A stretch of DNA of 41,629 nt from Streptococcus azizii (GTDB taxonomy: Bacteria > Bacillota > Bacilli > Lactobacillales > Streptococcaceae), in NCBI RefSeq assembly GCF_001984715.1, contig NZ_MSPR01000017.1, positions 1 through 41,629 of the forward strand. Direction: 5' to 3'. The notes below the pieces were generated by a model that saw nothing but the letters and a program-made list of their open reading frames with translations, had not been told where the DNA came from and ran no database searches. Below are positions 33,779-41,629 of this stretch, piece by piece; positions within the stretch are counted from its first letter, which is position 1, and each line of letters opens with the position of its first letter. The translations under genes were made by a program, and so were the position numbers.

Positions 33779-34051
33779 TTACTCTACCGTTTTAGTGAAT
33801 GTTTGTTGGTGCTGTTCTAATTCTTTCCTGGCTTGTTTCAACTCAGCCTTGATGGTCCAATGCCTGCCCAGACTAATCAAGCTGGCAATAACGGCACCGA
33901 GTAAGACGGAGGATAGAATCAGAATAATCAAGGGAAGTTGGAAGTGTCCAAAGAGGTAGCTGACCTTGACCTTTTCCATATTGGCAAGTGCTAAGCATGA
34001 AATTAACAAAATCAACAATAGGACGGTGATATAGTGGAGTTTTTGTCTCAT
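33779..34051 (-). CDS. LapA/DUF1049-family small membrane protein
   Basis: A 90-residue protein with two hydrophobic helices ([40 protein letters not shown]), the pattern of LapA domain proteins, and a cytoplasmic coiled coil ([19 protein letters not shown]). In Gram-negatives LapA family members help lipopolysaccharide assembly; in streptococci the role is unknown. Its ATG overlaps the gatD stop by four bases, so it is co-translated with the murT-gatD peptidoglycan-amidation genes. A scaffold or membrane anchor role for that complex is possible but purely inferred. Confidence 0.8.
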   Translation of the reverse strand: MRQKLHYITVLLLILLISCLALANMEKVKVSYLFGHFQLPLIILILSSVLLGAVIASLISLGRHWTIKAELKQARKELEQHQQTFTKTVE

Positions 34052-34848
34052 GCCTCCCCCTTGCTTTCTTCAAAGTGAGCCCTACTTTTAACATCTTTGT
34101 ATTCTTCAGGAGTTTCTAGAGAAAGAACCTCTTCGTAGGCAGGAAGTGAAATCTCTTGCCCGTATTTGTTACGCAGGGCAGTTGTGACAAGGCGGTAGGC
34201 TAGATTGGCATTGCGGGAGAGGATGGGACCGTGGAAGTAGCTAGCAAAGGTATTTTTGTAGTGCATGCCCTCCCCACCATCTTCATTGTTATTGCCATGT
34301 CCGTAAATGGTCTTACCTAGTGGTTTTTGATTATCAGCTAAAAAGGTTCGCCCTTGGTGGTTTTCAAAACCATAGTAAGTCTCGTTGAATGTTTCATTAT
34401 GAATTTTAATGTCACCGATAAAGCGATTGTTGACCTGATTGAGCGTGTAGTGACCGAGGATTCCCAGCCCTTCAATCTTTCGTCCCCCCGCTTCAATATA
34501 GTATTGACCTAGGAGCTGGAAGCCACCGCAAATGGCTAGCATGACTCCCTCGTTTTCGATAAAGGCAGACAGCCCTTCCTTTTTTGTTGGTAAATCTTGA
34601 GCGAGAATCGACTGCTCATAGTCTTGTCCCCCTCCGAAAAAAGCGATGTCATAGAAGTCCTGATCAAATGGATCCTCCAGTGAGACGATGTCTACTTGGA
34701 CAGCTGCTCCCAGTTTCTCAGCTACGTATTTAAGCATGAGAATATTGCCATTATCACCATAGGTATTCATCAAGTCCCCATAGAGATGGGCAATATTGAG
34801 CTGGTAATGATAGTCCTTAGCTGGACTGAATAGTGATGTATAGACCAT
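34048..34848 (-). CDS. gatD: Lipid II isoglutaminyl synthase glutaminase subunit GatD
   Basis: A 266-residue class I glutamine amidotransferase of the CobB/CobQ type. Catalytic Cys107 lies in [17 protein letters not shown] and His206 in [11 protein letters not shown]; the N-terminus has [19 protein letters not shown]. GatD releases ammonia from glutamine and passes it to MurT, which amidates the alpha-carboxyl of D-glutamate in lipid II at the inner face of the membrane. This amidation is essential in pneumococcus and S. aureus, for efficient transpeptidation. It lies four bases after murT on the same strand, the standard order. Confidence 0.95.
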   Translation of the reverse strand: MVYTSLFSPAKDYHYQLNIAHLYGDLMNTYGDNGNILMLKYVAEKLGAAVQVDIVSLEDPFDQDFYDIAFFGGGQDYEQSILAQDLPTKKEGLSAFIENEGVMLAICGGFQLLGQYYIEAGGRKIEGLGILGHYTLNQVNNRFIGDIKIHNETFNETYYGFENHQGRTFLADNQKPLGKTIYGHGNNNEDGGEGMHYKNTFASYFHGPILSRNANLAYRLVTTALRNKYGQEISLPAYEEVLSLETPEEYKDVKSRAHFEESKGEA

Positions 34849-34852
34849 CTGA

Positions 34853-36199
34853 TTATCTCATCTCCCTTCCAACGATTTGTCGTTGCGCAAGAACATCTCG
34901 AAGCTCCAGCATAGCAGTATAGGTCGCAAGAATATAGGTATGCTCAGTGTCTTGGCTCTCGATTAAATCGAGAATCTTTGTGATGGATTGTTCCTGGGTG
35001 ATGTTCTCCACAGGAGCTCCTGCTACCCGCAATCGACGAGCGATTTCAGAAGCCCGAACTCCGCCAGCAAAGACTTGCGAAATCTCCATTTGGGTGATTC
35101 GTTCAAAATCAGCATCCCAAATCCAACTGGTATCAATCCCGTCTGCATAGTTGGCATTGAGTAGAACGGCAAGGTTAAACGTGTAAGGGGCCAGTTGGAT
35201 CATTTCAAGGGCCTGTGTCGCACCGACTGGGTTTTTAATGAGAATCAAGGTGCAGTTCTTATCGCCGAGTTGGAAGATTTCCTGTCGGCCGAATACGGCC
35301 TTGCTCTTGTCGAAACCAGCCTTGATAATCTCAGGAGAAATCCCCAAAAATTCAGCGACGCTTACCGCTGCAAGGGCATTGTAGATATTATAGAGTCCAC
35401 CGATGTTAATAGTGTAGGCTTGCCCATCAATGACGAAAGAAGACGACACATGGGTAATCTCCTCGAGTGCTGTTAGCTTGTAGTCTAATTCGGGACGTGC
35501 AAAGCCACAAGACAGACAGATGTAGCTACCGAGGTTGGCATAGGTATTCATCTTGTATTGTAAAATGTGGTGGCAGTGCGGGCAGAGAATCCCTTCGGTA
35601 TTGTAGTGGACTGTTGTTGGTTCGTGTTCTTCCGTCGCAAACCCATAATAGCGGACAGGATTCGCCAGTGTGGTGGAGTGAAAGATGGGACTGTCTCCAT
35701 TGGCAAGGATTGTAGCAGTCGGTACTTTTGCGGCACCGTCGACAATCATCTGGTAGGTTGTATAAATCTCGCCATAGCGATCCATTTGATCGCGGAAGAT
35801 ATTGGTAAAGACAATGAGGCTGGGCTTGATAAATTCAGTCACCTTGGCAAGGCTGGCTTCGTCAATCTCTAAGACAGCAATTTTTTTACCCTTTTTATTC
35901 TTCTTGGCAGATAAAAAAGTGGCTGTAATCCCCGGTAGCATATTCGCTCCACTAGTATTGGTCGTGACGGTATCAAAGGCCTCTTCTAAAATACCAACTG
36001 TCAAGGCAGTAGTGAGTGTTTTACCATTTGTCCCTGTAATCACAACAATTTCATAATCTGTTGCAAGGCTATCTAGGATATTCTTGTCAAATTGTAAGGC
36101 GATTTTTCCCGGCAGACTTGTGCCGCGCCCTAATCGATTGAGAAGGGCTTGGGAGGCTTTTCCAGCCAGAAGCCCTAAAGCTGTATTTAATTTCATCAT
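34853..36199 (-). CDS. murT: Lipid II isoglutaminyl synthase subunit MurT
   Basis: A 448-residue Mur-ligase-like protein. ATP loop TGTNGKT (56-61), Mur central domain features ([21 protein letters not shown]), a zinc ribbon with Cys206-Cys209 and Cys228-Cys231 (CPHC and CLSC) that is specific to MurT, and the C-terminal DUF1727 domain ([27 protein letters not shown]). It uses ATP to activate the D-Glu carboxyl of lipid II for amidation by GatD-derived ammonia. Two adjacent ATG codons at 36199 and 36196 are possible; the upstream ribosome site is weak and an AT-rich TATGATAAAAT-like -10 lies very close, so the leader may be very short. Confidence 0.95.
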   Translation of the reverse strand: MMKLNTALGLLAGKASQALLNRLGRGTSLPGKIALQFDKNILDSLATDYEIVVITGTNGKTLTTALTVGILEEAFDTVTTNTSGANMLPGITATFLSAKKNKKGKKIAVLEIDEASLAKVTEFIKPSLIVFTNIFRDQMDRYGEIYTTYQMIVDGAAKVPTATILANGDSPIFHSTTLANPVRYYGFATEEHEPTTVHYNTEGILCPHCHHILQYKMNTYANLGSYICLSCGFARPELDYKLTALEEITHVSSSFVIDGQAYTINIGGLYNIYNALAAVSVAEFLGISPEIIKAGFDKSKAVFGRQEIFQLGDKNCTLILIKNPVGATQALEMIQLAPYTFNLAVLLNANYADGIDTSWIWDADFERITQMEISQVFAGGVRASEIARRLRVAGAPVENITQEQSITKILDLIESQDTEHTYILATYTAMLELRDVLAQRQIVGREMR

Positions 36200-36526
36200 A
36201 GGCCTATTTTATCATAAAGCTAGGGCTTTTTCTAGAATGGCAAATCTTTTTGGAAGAGATGGGGAAAATAGGGGAGGTACTGTCTAGTAAAAGTAGGAAA
36301 TAGTAGAGCAAATCTTTTATTGCTATGTATCCCCTTGCTTGTTGCTAATACCGCTAGGAAACTCAGAGATACAAGTAAAAAATGGTTAGTTGTGTGCGTG
36401 AATACCTCGAGTATCAATAGGTAAAATCCTAAAAATTTTCATCTGTTTGAGGGGTGTTTTTGACAGTCTTTTAGGAAAATCTATATCAAATGTGATATAA
36501 TATGAACAGCAAGAAATAGAAAGTAT
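36200..36526. other. Divergent control region between murT and cdaA
   Basis: 327 bases without a gene. Toward cdaA there is an extended -10 TGATATAAT (TATAAT at 36496-36501). A TTGACA at 36460-36465 is 30 bases away and so is not its -35. Toward murT only a weak AT-rich -10 near the start codon is seen. No structured RNA or repeat of note. Confidence 0.55.
36493..36501 (+). promoter_or_regulatory. Extended -10 promoter of cdaA-cdaR-glmM
   Basis: TGATATAAT directly upstream of the operon, about 26-35 bases before the possible start codons. No matching -35. Confidence 0.65.
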
Positions 36527-37390
36527 GTGAAGTGGATGCTCAATTATAGTCAATTATTGGATGTGAATTACTGGTCCAGTTTATCAGCCAGTCCCTGGAC
36601 TGCCTTGATGCACCTGGTCGACATTACACTGGTCAGCTATCTCATCTATCGTTTTAGCAAGGCCTTAGCAGGTACTAAGATTATGACCTTAGTCCGTGGG
36701 GTCTTTCTCTTTTTATTCTTCCAGCTGATTGCCAGTTTGCTGGGCTTACAGACTATTTCTTGGTTGATGAATCAGGTGATTACTTACGGGGTGATTGCAG
36801 GGGTGGTCATTTTTGCACCTGAAATCAGAAGCAGTTTAGAAAAACTGGGGCGGACAACCCAATTATTTGCACGAATAGAGTTGAGTTCAGAAGAAGCCCT
36901 TATTCAGGCCTTTATAAAGGCTGCGGCCTACATGTCTCCCCGGAAGATTGGAGCCTTGGTTGCTGTTGAGCGTACCCGCACCTTACGTGAGTATTGCGCA
37001 ACGGGGATCCCACTTGATGCAGATATTTCAAGCGAGTTGCTGATCAATATTTTTATTCCCAATACACCACTTCATGATGGCGCAGTGATTATCCAAGAGG
37101 ATAAGATTGCCGTGTCGTGTGCCTATTTTCCACTGACAGAGAGTGCAGGAATTTCAAAGGAATTTGGAACTAGGCACCGGGCAGCTATCGGTTTAGCAGA
37201 AGTATCAGATGCCTTTGTCTTTGTCGTGTCAGAAGAAACAGGTAGCATATCAGTAGCCTATAATGGAGTCTTTAAGCACAATCTTAGTTTGGAAGAATTT
37301 GAAAGTGAGCTGAGGACTATCTTTACCCCTGATGATGTGAAAAAGAGAAGTTGGTTAGAACGGTTAGGAGGTAAAAAAAATGCAGGATAA
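36527..37390 (+). CDS. cdaA: Diadenylate cyclase CdaA (DacA)
   Basis: A 287-residue membrane enzyme making c-di-AMP from two ATP. Three N-terminal transmembrane helices (LMHLVDITLVSYLIYRF; MTLVRGVFLFLFFQLIASLL; VITYGVIAGVVIFAPEI), then the DAC (DisA_N) domain with LHDGAVII (Asp184-Gly-Ala) and GTRHRAAIGL (216-218). Start choice is uncertain: GTG 36527 sits behind AGAAAG, while ATG 36536 would drop three residues. c-di-AMP controls potassium and osmolyte uptake and wall homeostasis. Overlaps cdaR by 11 bases; the cdaA-cdaR-glmM order is conserved in Firmicutes and links the second messenger to cell-wall precursor supply. Confidence 0.95.
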   Translation: MKWMLNYSQLLDVNYWSSLSASPWTALMHLVDITLVSYLIYRFSKALAGTKIMTLVRGVFLFLFFQLIASLLGLQTISWLMNQVITYGVIAGVVIFAPEIRSSLEKLGRTTQLFARIELSSEEALIQAFIKAAAYMSPRKIGALVAVERTRTLREYCATGIPLDADISSELLINIFIPNTPLHDGAVIIQEDKIAVSCAYFPLTESAGISKEFGTRHRAAIGLAEVSDAFVFVVSEETGSISVAYNGVFKHNLSLEEFESELRTIFTPDDVKKRSWLERLGGKKNAG

Positions 37391-38096
37391 ACTAAAAAGA
37401 GTAGGTCATCTATTTCTGTCAGCCTTCATTGCCTTGGTACTATTTTTTTATGCGACGACAACCAACTATAAAAATTCGATTACAGCAGCCAATACAACCA
37501 AGAAGGTAACCGAGTCAGAAACTTATACGCACACGATTACGAATGTACCAATCGATGTCAAGTATGATAAGGAAAATTATTTTATATCTGGCTTTTCACC
37601 GACTGTAACAGTCTCTTTGACCGCCTCAAACCGAGTGATTTTACAGAGGGAGACGGATGAAGCAACGAGAACCTTTGAGGTGACAGGTGACTTAAATGGG
37701 GTAGCCAATGGAACCCATGCGGTTGAGCTGGTCGTCTCCAACTTGCCGACAGGAGTCAAGGCAAAATTGGTTCCTGAGACAGTGACAGTAAAAATAGGAA
37801 AGAAAGTGAGTAAGACCTACACTGTTCAAGGTGTCATCACCAATAACCAGTTGGCAGAAGGATACAGCTTAGGGAAGGTTACGGTCAATGTATCTTCGGT
37901 CAAGGTCACGACTGATGAAGATACGATGGCCCGCATTGAGCGCGTGGAGGCAGTTGTACCTGATGCTAGTAATTTAGAGGGGAGCTATAGTGGTACAGCC
38001 ACCTTACAAGCCGTTGATAATCAAGGAAATGTATTGCCAGTTGTCCTATCACAAGACGGGGCGACCTTACAGGCAACAATCACTAAAACCAAATAA
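37380..38096 (+). CDS. cdaR: CdaA regulatory protein CdaR (YbbR domains)
   Basis: A 238-residue protein with one N-terminal membrane anchor (HLFLSAFIALVLFFYATTTN) and an extracytoplasmic part with YbbR-like beta domains (TYTHTITNVPIDVKYDKENY; LPTGVKAKLVPETVTVKIG; YTVQGVITNNQLAEGYSLG). CdaR binds CdaA at the membrane and modulates its cyclase activity. Bacillus CdaR has three or four YbbR units; this one has about two and is shorter, as is usual in streptococci. Start ATG 37380 lies inside the end of cdaA, behind GGAGG (37366-37370). Confidence 0.93.
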   Translation: MQDKLKRVGHLFLSAFIALVLFFYATTTNYKNSITAANTTKKVTESETYTHTITNVPIDVKYDKENYFISGFSPTVTVSLTASNRVILQRETDEATRTFEVTGDLNGVANGTHAVELVVSNLPTGVKAKLVPETVTVKIGKKVSKTYTVQGVITNNQLAEGYSLGKVTVNVSSVKVTTDEDTMARIERVEAVVPDASNLEGSYSGTATLQAVDNQGNVLPVVLSQDGATLQATITKTK

Positions 38097-38115
38097 GAAA
38101 GAGAGTTGAAAAATA

Positions 38116-39468
38116 ATGGGAAACTATTTTGGAACAGATGGGGTTCGTGGAGAAGCCAATATTGAGCTAACGCCAGAATTGGCCTTTAAACTAGGACGTT
38201 TTGGAGGCTATGTCCTAAGCCAGCATGAAACGGCAACACCACGCGTATTTGTCGGCCGTGATACACGGATTTCTGGTCAGATGCTGGAGTCTGCCTTGGT
38301 AGCTGGGCTTCTTTCAGCTGGAATCCATGTCTATAAACTGGGTGTCATTGCTACTCCAGGGGTGGCTTATCTTGTGCGTACGGAAAAAGCAAGCGCAGGT
38401 GTCATGATTTCAGCCAGCCACAACCCAGCCCAAGATAATGGGATCAAGTTCTTTGCCGGAGATGGTTTTAAGCTGGATGATGAGCTGGAAGCAGAGATTG
38501 AGGCCCTGCTTGATGCCAAAGAAGATACCCTACCCCGTCCTTCTGCACAGGGGCTAGGAGATGTGGTTGATTATCCAGAAGGGCTTCGGAAATACCAACA
38601 ATTCCTCGTTTCAACAGGCTTTGATTTGGAAGGAATGAAAGTCGCGCTTGATACAGCAAATGGTGCAGCCAGTACCTCGGCCCGTCAGATTTTCGCAGAT
38701 TTGGGGGCGCAGCTGGCGATCATGGCAGAAAATCCAGACGGTCTCAATATCAATGAAGGAGTGGGGTCTACCCATCCAGAAGCCTTACAGGAATTGGTCA
38801 AAGAAACAGGAAGTCAAATCGGTCTTGCTTTCGATGGTGATAGCGATCGCTTGATTGCCGTTGATGAAAACGGTGACTTGGTTGATGGCGACCGCATCAT
38901 GTATATTATCGGGAAATATTTGGCAGATCGTGGGCTACTCGCACAAAATACGATCGTCACAACAGTTATGTCTAATCTTGGTTTCCACAAGGCCTTGGAT
39001 CGCCAAGGCATCGCCAAGGCAGTGACGGCTGTCGGAGACCGGTATGTGGTCGAAGAAATGCGTAAAGCAGGCTACAATGTCGGTGGTGAACAATCGGGAC
39101 ACGTCATCTTAATGGATTACAATACGACAGGTGACGGACAGTTGACGGCTGTTCAACTAACCAAAATTATGAAAGAAACAGGAAAAACACTTTCAGAATT
39201 GGCAAGTGAGGTGACCATCTACCCGCAAAAATTAGTGAATATCCGTGTGGAAAATAGTATGAAGGATAAGGCTATGGAGGTGGAAGCTATTGCGGCAATC
39301 ATTGAAAAAATGGAAACTGAAATGGCTGGTAATGGACGTATCCTCGTTCGCCCTAGCGGGACAGAGCCTCTCTTACGCATCATGGCAGAAGCACCGACTG
39401 ATGCAGAAGTGGATTACTATGTCGATACTATTGCGGATGTGGTGCGTAGAGAGATAGGAGTGGAGTAA
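38116..39468 (+). CDS. glmM: Phosphoglucosamine mutase GlmM
   Basis: A 450-residue cytoplasmic enzyme that converts glucosamine-6-phosphate to glucosamine-1-phosphate, the route to UDP-GlcNAc for peptidoglycan. Starts [20 protein letters not shown]; active-site Ser101 in [15 protein letters not shown]; metal loop FDGDSDR (about 240-246); sugar-specificity loop GGEQSGHVI; phosphate-binding [14 protein letters not shown]. Length is exactly typical. GlmM is known to bind and inhibit CdaA in several Firmicutes, which fits its place in this operon. A good ribosome site AAGAGAG lies 9-15 bases upstream. Confidence 0.97.
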   Translation: MGNYFGTDGVRGEANIELTPELAFKLGRFGGYVLSQHETATPRVFVGRDTRISGQMLESALVAGLLSAGIHVYKLGVIATPGVAYLVRTEKASAGVMISASHNPAQDNGIKFFAGDGFKLDDELEAEIEALLDAKEDTLPRPSAQGLGDVVDYPEGLRKYQQFLVSTGFDLEGMKVALDTANGAASTSARQIFADLGAQLAIMAENPDGLNINEGVGSTHPEALQELVKETGSQIGLAFDGDSDRLIAVDENGDLVDGDRIMYIIGKYLADRGLLAQNTIVTTVMSNLGFHKALDRQGIAKAVTAVGDRYVVEEMRKAGYNVGGEQSGHVILMDYNTTGDGQLTAVQLTKIMKETGKTLSELASEVTIYPQKLVNIRVENSMKDKAMEVEAIAAIIEKMETEMAGNGRILVRPSGTEPLLRIMAEAPTDAEVDYYVDTIADVVRREIGVE

Positions 39469-39471
39469 GAC

Positions 39472-39867
39472 ATGATATTTACAGTACCGAGCAAACATCT
39501 GAACAGTCAGGTTCGTCAGGAATTAAAAAAAGGACTGCTGAATGAAGCAGAGGTTCGTGAGATTGCAGAAAATCTCCTACAAGAACAGGGGAAAGATCTG
39601 CAGACAGAGGATCTGCGGACCAAGCGTTTGAAGATAGGAATCCCTATTTTGTTTGGCTTATTCCTTCTGATGCAGCTTGTTTCAGCTATAAAGACAGGGA
39701 ATGCCTCCGTCACGTCTCTTTTACTACTTGTTGTCCTATTTGTTGGTATTCTGTATGCTTTTCGATGGCTTCAGACGGCCTATCTCAGAGAGTTTATCGC
39801 AGTGACCCGTACCCATTATCCAGAGATTGCTGCTGAGTATGCCGATAAATTTTTCAAGAAAAATTAG
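39472..39867 (+). CDS. Small two-helix membrane protein of unknown function
   Basis: A 131-residue protein three bases after glmM, with AGGAG (39458-39462) inside the end of glmM. An N-terminal charged helical part (HLNSQVRQELKKGLLNEAEV) is followed by two transmembrane helices (IGIPILFGLFLLMQLVSAIK; VTSLLLLVVLFVGILYAFRW) and a short tail. No family is recognised. Its tight spacing makes it part of the cda-glmM transcript, and a hairpin terminator follows at 39872. A role in c-di-AMP or wall synthesis is possible by context only. Confidence 0.85.
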   Translation: MIFTVPSKHLNSQVRQELKKGLLNEAEVREIAENLLQEQGKDLQTEDLRTKRLKIGIPILFGLFLLMQLVSAIKTGNASVTSLLLLVVLFVGILYAFRWLQTAYLREFIAVTRTHYPEIAAEYADKFFKKN

Positions 39868-39871
39868 AGAA

Positions 39872-39893
39872 AAAGGGTGGGGAACCGCCCTTT
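39872..39893 (+). terminator. Hairpin ending the cda-glmM transcript
   Basis: AAAGGGTGG pairs with CCGCCCTTT around GGAA (one T-G pair), five bases after the stop codon. Only a short T run follows, so it may be leaky toward the ABC-F gene 15 bases further on. Confidence 0.65.
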
Positions 39894-39908
39894 CTTACGA
39901 GGAATTAG

Positions 39909-41450
39909 ATGAGTATTTTAGAAGTAAAAAATCTGAGCCATGGATTTGGCGATCGTGCCATTTTTGAAAATGTCTCCTTCCGTCTGCTAAAAGGAGAGCA
40001 TATCGGGTTAGTCGGGGCTAACGGCGAGGGGAAATCGACCTTTATGTCTATTGTCACAGGTCAGCTACAACCTGACGAGGGCAAGGTGGAGTGGTCTCGC
40101 TATGTGACAGCGGGCTATCTGGATCAGCACGCTAAACTGGAAAAGGGACAATCTGTCCGCGATGTTTTAAGAACGGCTTTTGATGACCTATTTAAGACCG
40201 AGGAGCGGATCAATGAGATTTATCTATCCATGGCAGATGAGGGAGCTGATATGGATACCCTTATGGAAGAAGTAGGGGAGCTTCAGGATCGGTTGGAAAG
40301 TCGTGATTTTTATACCTTAGACGCCAAGATTGATGAGGTAGCACGTGCCTTGGGTGTCATGGACTTTGGCATGGATAGAGATGTGACGGAATTGTCGGGA
40401 GGTCAGCGAACCAAGATTTTGTTGGCCAAGCTCTTGCTGGAAAAACCTGACATCTTACTCCTTGATGAGCCGACCAACTATTTAGACGCTGAGCATATCG
40501 AGTGGCTCAAGCGCTATTTGCAGAACTACGAAAATGCCTTTGTCTTGATTTCTCACGACATTCCTTTCTTAAACGATGTCATCAATATCGTCTATCATGT
40601 GGATAACCAGCAGTTGGTCCGCTATACAGGCGATTATTACCAGTTTCAAGAAGTCTATGCTATGAAGCGGGCTCAGTTAGAAGCAGCCTATGAGCGTCAG
40701 CAAAAAGAAATTGCCGATCTTCAAGATTTTGTCAACCGTAACAAGGCACGGGTCGCTACTCGGAACATGGCTATGTCCCGCCAGAAAAAGCTAGATAAGA
40801 TGGACATTATTGAGCTACAGGCTGAAAAACCAAAGCCGTCCTTTGAGTTTAAAATGGCCAGAACTCCGAGTCGCTTTATCTTTCAGACCAAGGATCTGGA
40901 AATCGGCTATGACCGTATCCTCAATCGTACTCCTTTGAATCTTACCTTTGAGCGTAACAAGAAGATTGCGATTATCGGGGCCAATGGAATCGGAAAATCC
41001 ACCTTGCTGAAAAGCCTACTCGGCTTGATTCCGTCTCTAGGAGGTCAGGTCGAGCAGGGAGAGTATCTAGAAATTGGCTACTTTGAGCAAGAAGTGGCTG
41101 GAGGGAATCGCCAGACCCCACTTGAAGCGGTCTGGGACGCTTTTCCTGCTCTCAATCAGGCCGAGGTCCGTGCTGCCTTGGCGCGCTGTGGTCTGACTTC
41201 CAAGCATATTGAAAGTCAGATTCAGGTCCTGTCAGGAGGTGAGCAGGCCAAAGTGCGCCTCTGCCTCTTGATGAATCGGGAGAACAATGTCCTGATTTTA
41301 GACGAGCCGACCAACCACTTGGATGTCGATGCGAAGGAGGAATTGAAGCGGGCTCTTCAAGCCTATAAAGGATCCATCCTTATGGTCTGCCATGAGCCTG
41401 ATTTTTACCAAGGCTGGGTGGATGATGTCTGGGATTTCAATGAGTTATAG
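39909..41450 (+). CDS. ABC-F family ATPase (YbiT/YkpA-like)
   Basis: A 513-residue soluble protein with two ABC domains. First: GANGEGKST, LSGGQRTKILLAKLL, ILLLDEPTNYLD; second: GANGIGKST, LSGGEQAKVRLCLLM, VLILDEPTNHLD. The linker ERQQKEIADLQDFVNRNKAR then NMAMSRQKKLDKM is the family's ribosome-contacting helix pair. Length and the EGKST first Walker A resemble YbiT and Bacillus YkpA, distinct from the longer YdiF-like protein at 31132. Family members bind the ribosomal E site and influence translation of difficult sequences; no resistance role can be deduced. GAGGAATTAG precedes the ATG. Confidence 0.92.
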   Translation: MSILEVKNLSHGFGDRAIFENVSFRLLKGEHIGLVGANGEGKSTFMSIVTGQLQPDEGKVEWSRYVTAGYLDQHAKLEKGQSVRDVLRTAFDDLFKTEERINEIYLSMADEGADMDTLMEEVGELQDRLESRDFYTLDAKIDEVARALGVMDFGMDRDVTELSGGQRTKILLAKLLLEKPDILLLDEPTNYLDAEHIEWLKRYLQNYENAFVLISHDIPFLNDVINIVYHVDNQQLVRYTGDYYQFQEVYAMKRAQLEAAYERQQKEIADLQDFVNRNKARVATRNMAMSRQKKLDKMDIIELQAEKPKPSFEFKMARTPSRFIFQTKDLEIGYDRILNRTPLNLTFERNKKIAIIGANGIGKSTLLKSLLGLIPSLGGQVEQGEYLEIGYFEQEVAGGNRQTPLEAVWDAFPALNQAEVRAALARCGLTSKHIESQIQVLSGGEQAKVRLCLLMNRENNVLILDEPTNHLDVDAKEELKRALQAYKGSILMVCHEPDFYQGWVDDVWDFNEL

Positions 41451-41558
41451 ACAATATGTAAAGACCCCCAGTTGAGAATTCGTGGATTTACCTGTACACT
41501 AGAATAAAAAAACAATCAACTTCTAACAGGAATTACCACACTCAATTGGAGGTCTTAT

Positions 41559-41629
41559 ATGTTTCATTTTACCACACTTTTCATCGGAATGGATGTTCAC
41601 AAAGAAAGTTTTTCACTTTGCTATTATGA
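41559..41629 (+). mobile_element. Start of IS110-family transposase (runs off the right edge)
   Basis: ATG 41559 with TTGGAGG (41546-41552) opens MFHFTTLFIGMDVHKESFSL then CYY. The GMDVHKESF motif holds the first acidic residue of the RuvC-like DEDD domain of IS110-family transposases. Only 23 codons are in the window. The insertion's left end must lie between the ABC-F stop (41450) and this ATG, so its non-coding left end is at most 108 bases. IS110 elements lack inverted termini, so the exact boundary cannot be read here. Confidence 0.85.

Noticed and set aside
36460..36501. TTGACA as -35 of the cdaA promoter
   Set aside because: Spacing of 30 bases to TATAAT is far too long; the extended -10 is more likely used alone.

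Overview
The window reads as a low-GC Firmicute chromosome, most likely Streptococcus suis or a close relative. The basis is the housekeeping set (cdaA-cdaR-glmM, murT-gatD, RNase J2, a PavA/Fbps-type RqcH, a T-box controlled TrpXYZ-type transporter, acetolactate decarboxylase, tributyrin esterase) together with AT-rich intergenic regions full of small inverted-repeat elements. The species call is inference from gene content only.

Region 1 (1-15001) is an Rhs polymorphic-toxin locus. The 3' 6 kb of a giant YD-repeat/Rhs gene enters from the left edge and ends in a low-GC toxin domain (possibly a TreTu-type ADP-ribosyltransferase). It is followed by an immunity-type gene and then by displaced cassettes: (a) a start-less, frameshifted Rhs C-terminus with a type-24-like toxin plus a small partner gene; (b) a 5'-truncated Rhs copy ending in a GIY-YIG nuclease-like toxin plus an Imm26-like gene; (c) a 5'-truncated Rhs copy with a PT-TG-like region and an unidentified toxin plus two tandem paralogous immunity genes; (d) a C-terminal toxin scrap plus a SUKH (SMI1/KNR4) immunity gene and one more small orphan. 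A ~130-140 bp element with inverted termini and strong internal helices sits before cassettes b, c and d (the d copy is truncated). The truncated Rhs copies share long, nearly identical stretches with the full gene, so they look like donor cassettes for replacing the toxin end.

Region 2 (15002-17480) is intergenic repeat material around one gene. That gene is a hexapeptide acyltransferase fused to a GtfB-like C-terminal domain, and its first codons are 24 perfect GAGCA repeats, a classic layout for phase variation by slippage.

Region 3 (17481-24427) holds a lactonase-family gene (minus strand), an AI-2E family permease, a TPR protein and acetolactate decarboxylase (plus strand), then a Nudix hydrolase and RqcH (minus strand).

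Region 4 (24428-33036) starts with divergent promoters and a probable tRNA-Trp T-box leader ahead of a substrate-binding protein, permease and ATPase operon. RNase J2, esterase EstA and an ABC-F ATPase follow, separated by MITE-like elements.

Region 5 (33037-41629) is cell envelope and c-di-AMP: murT-gatD-lapA-like (minus strand), then cdaA-cdaR-glmM, a small membrane protein and a second ABC-F ATPase (plus strand). The window closes with the start of an IS110-family transposase running off the right edge.
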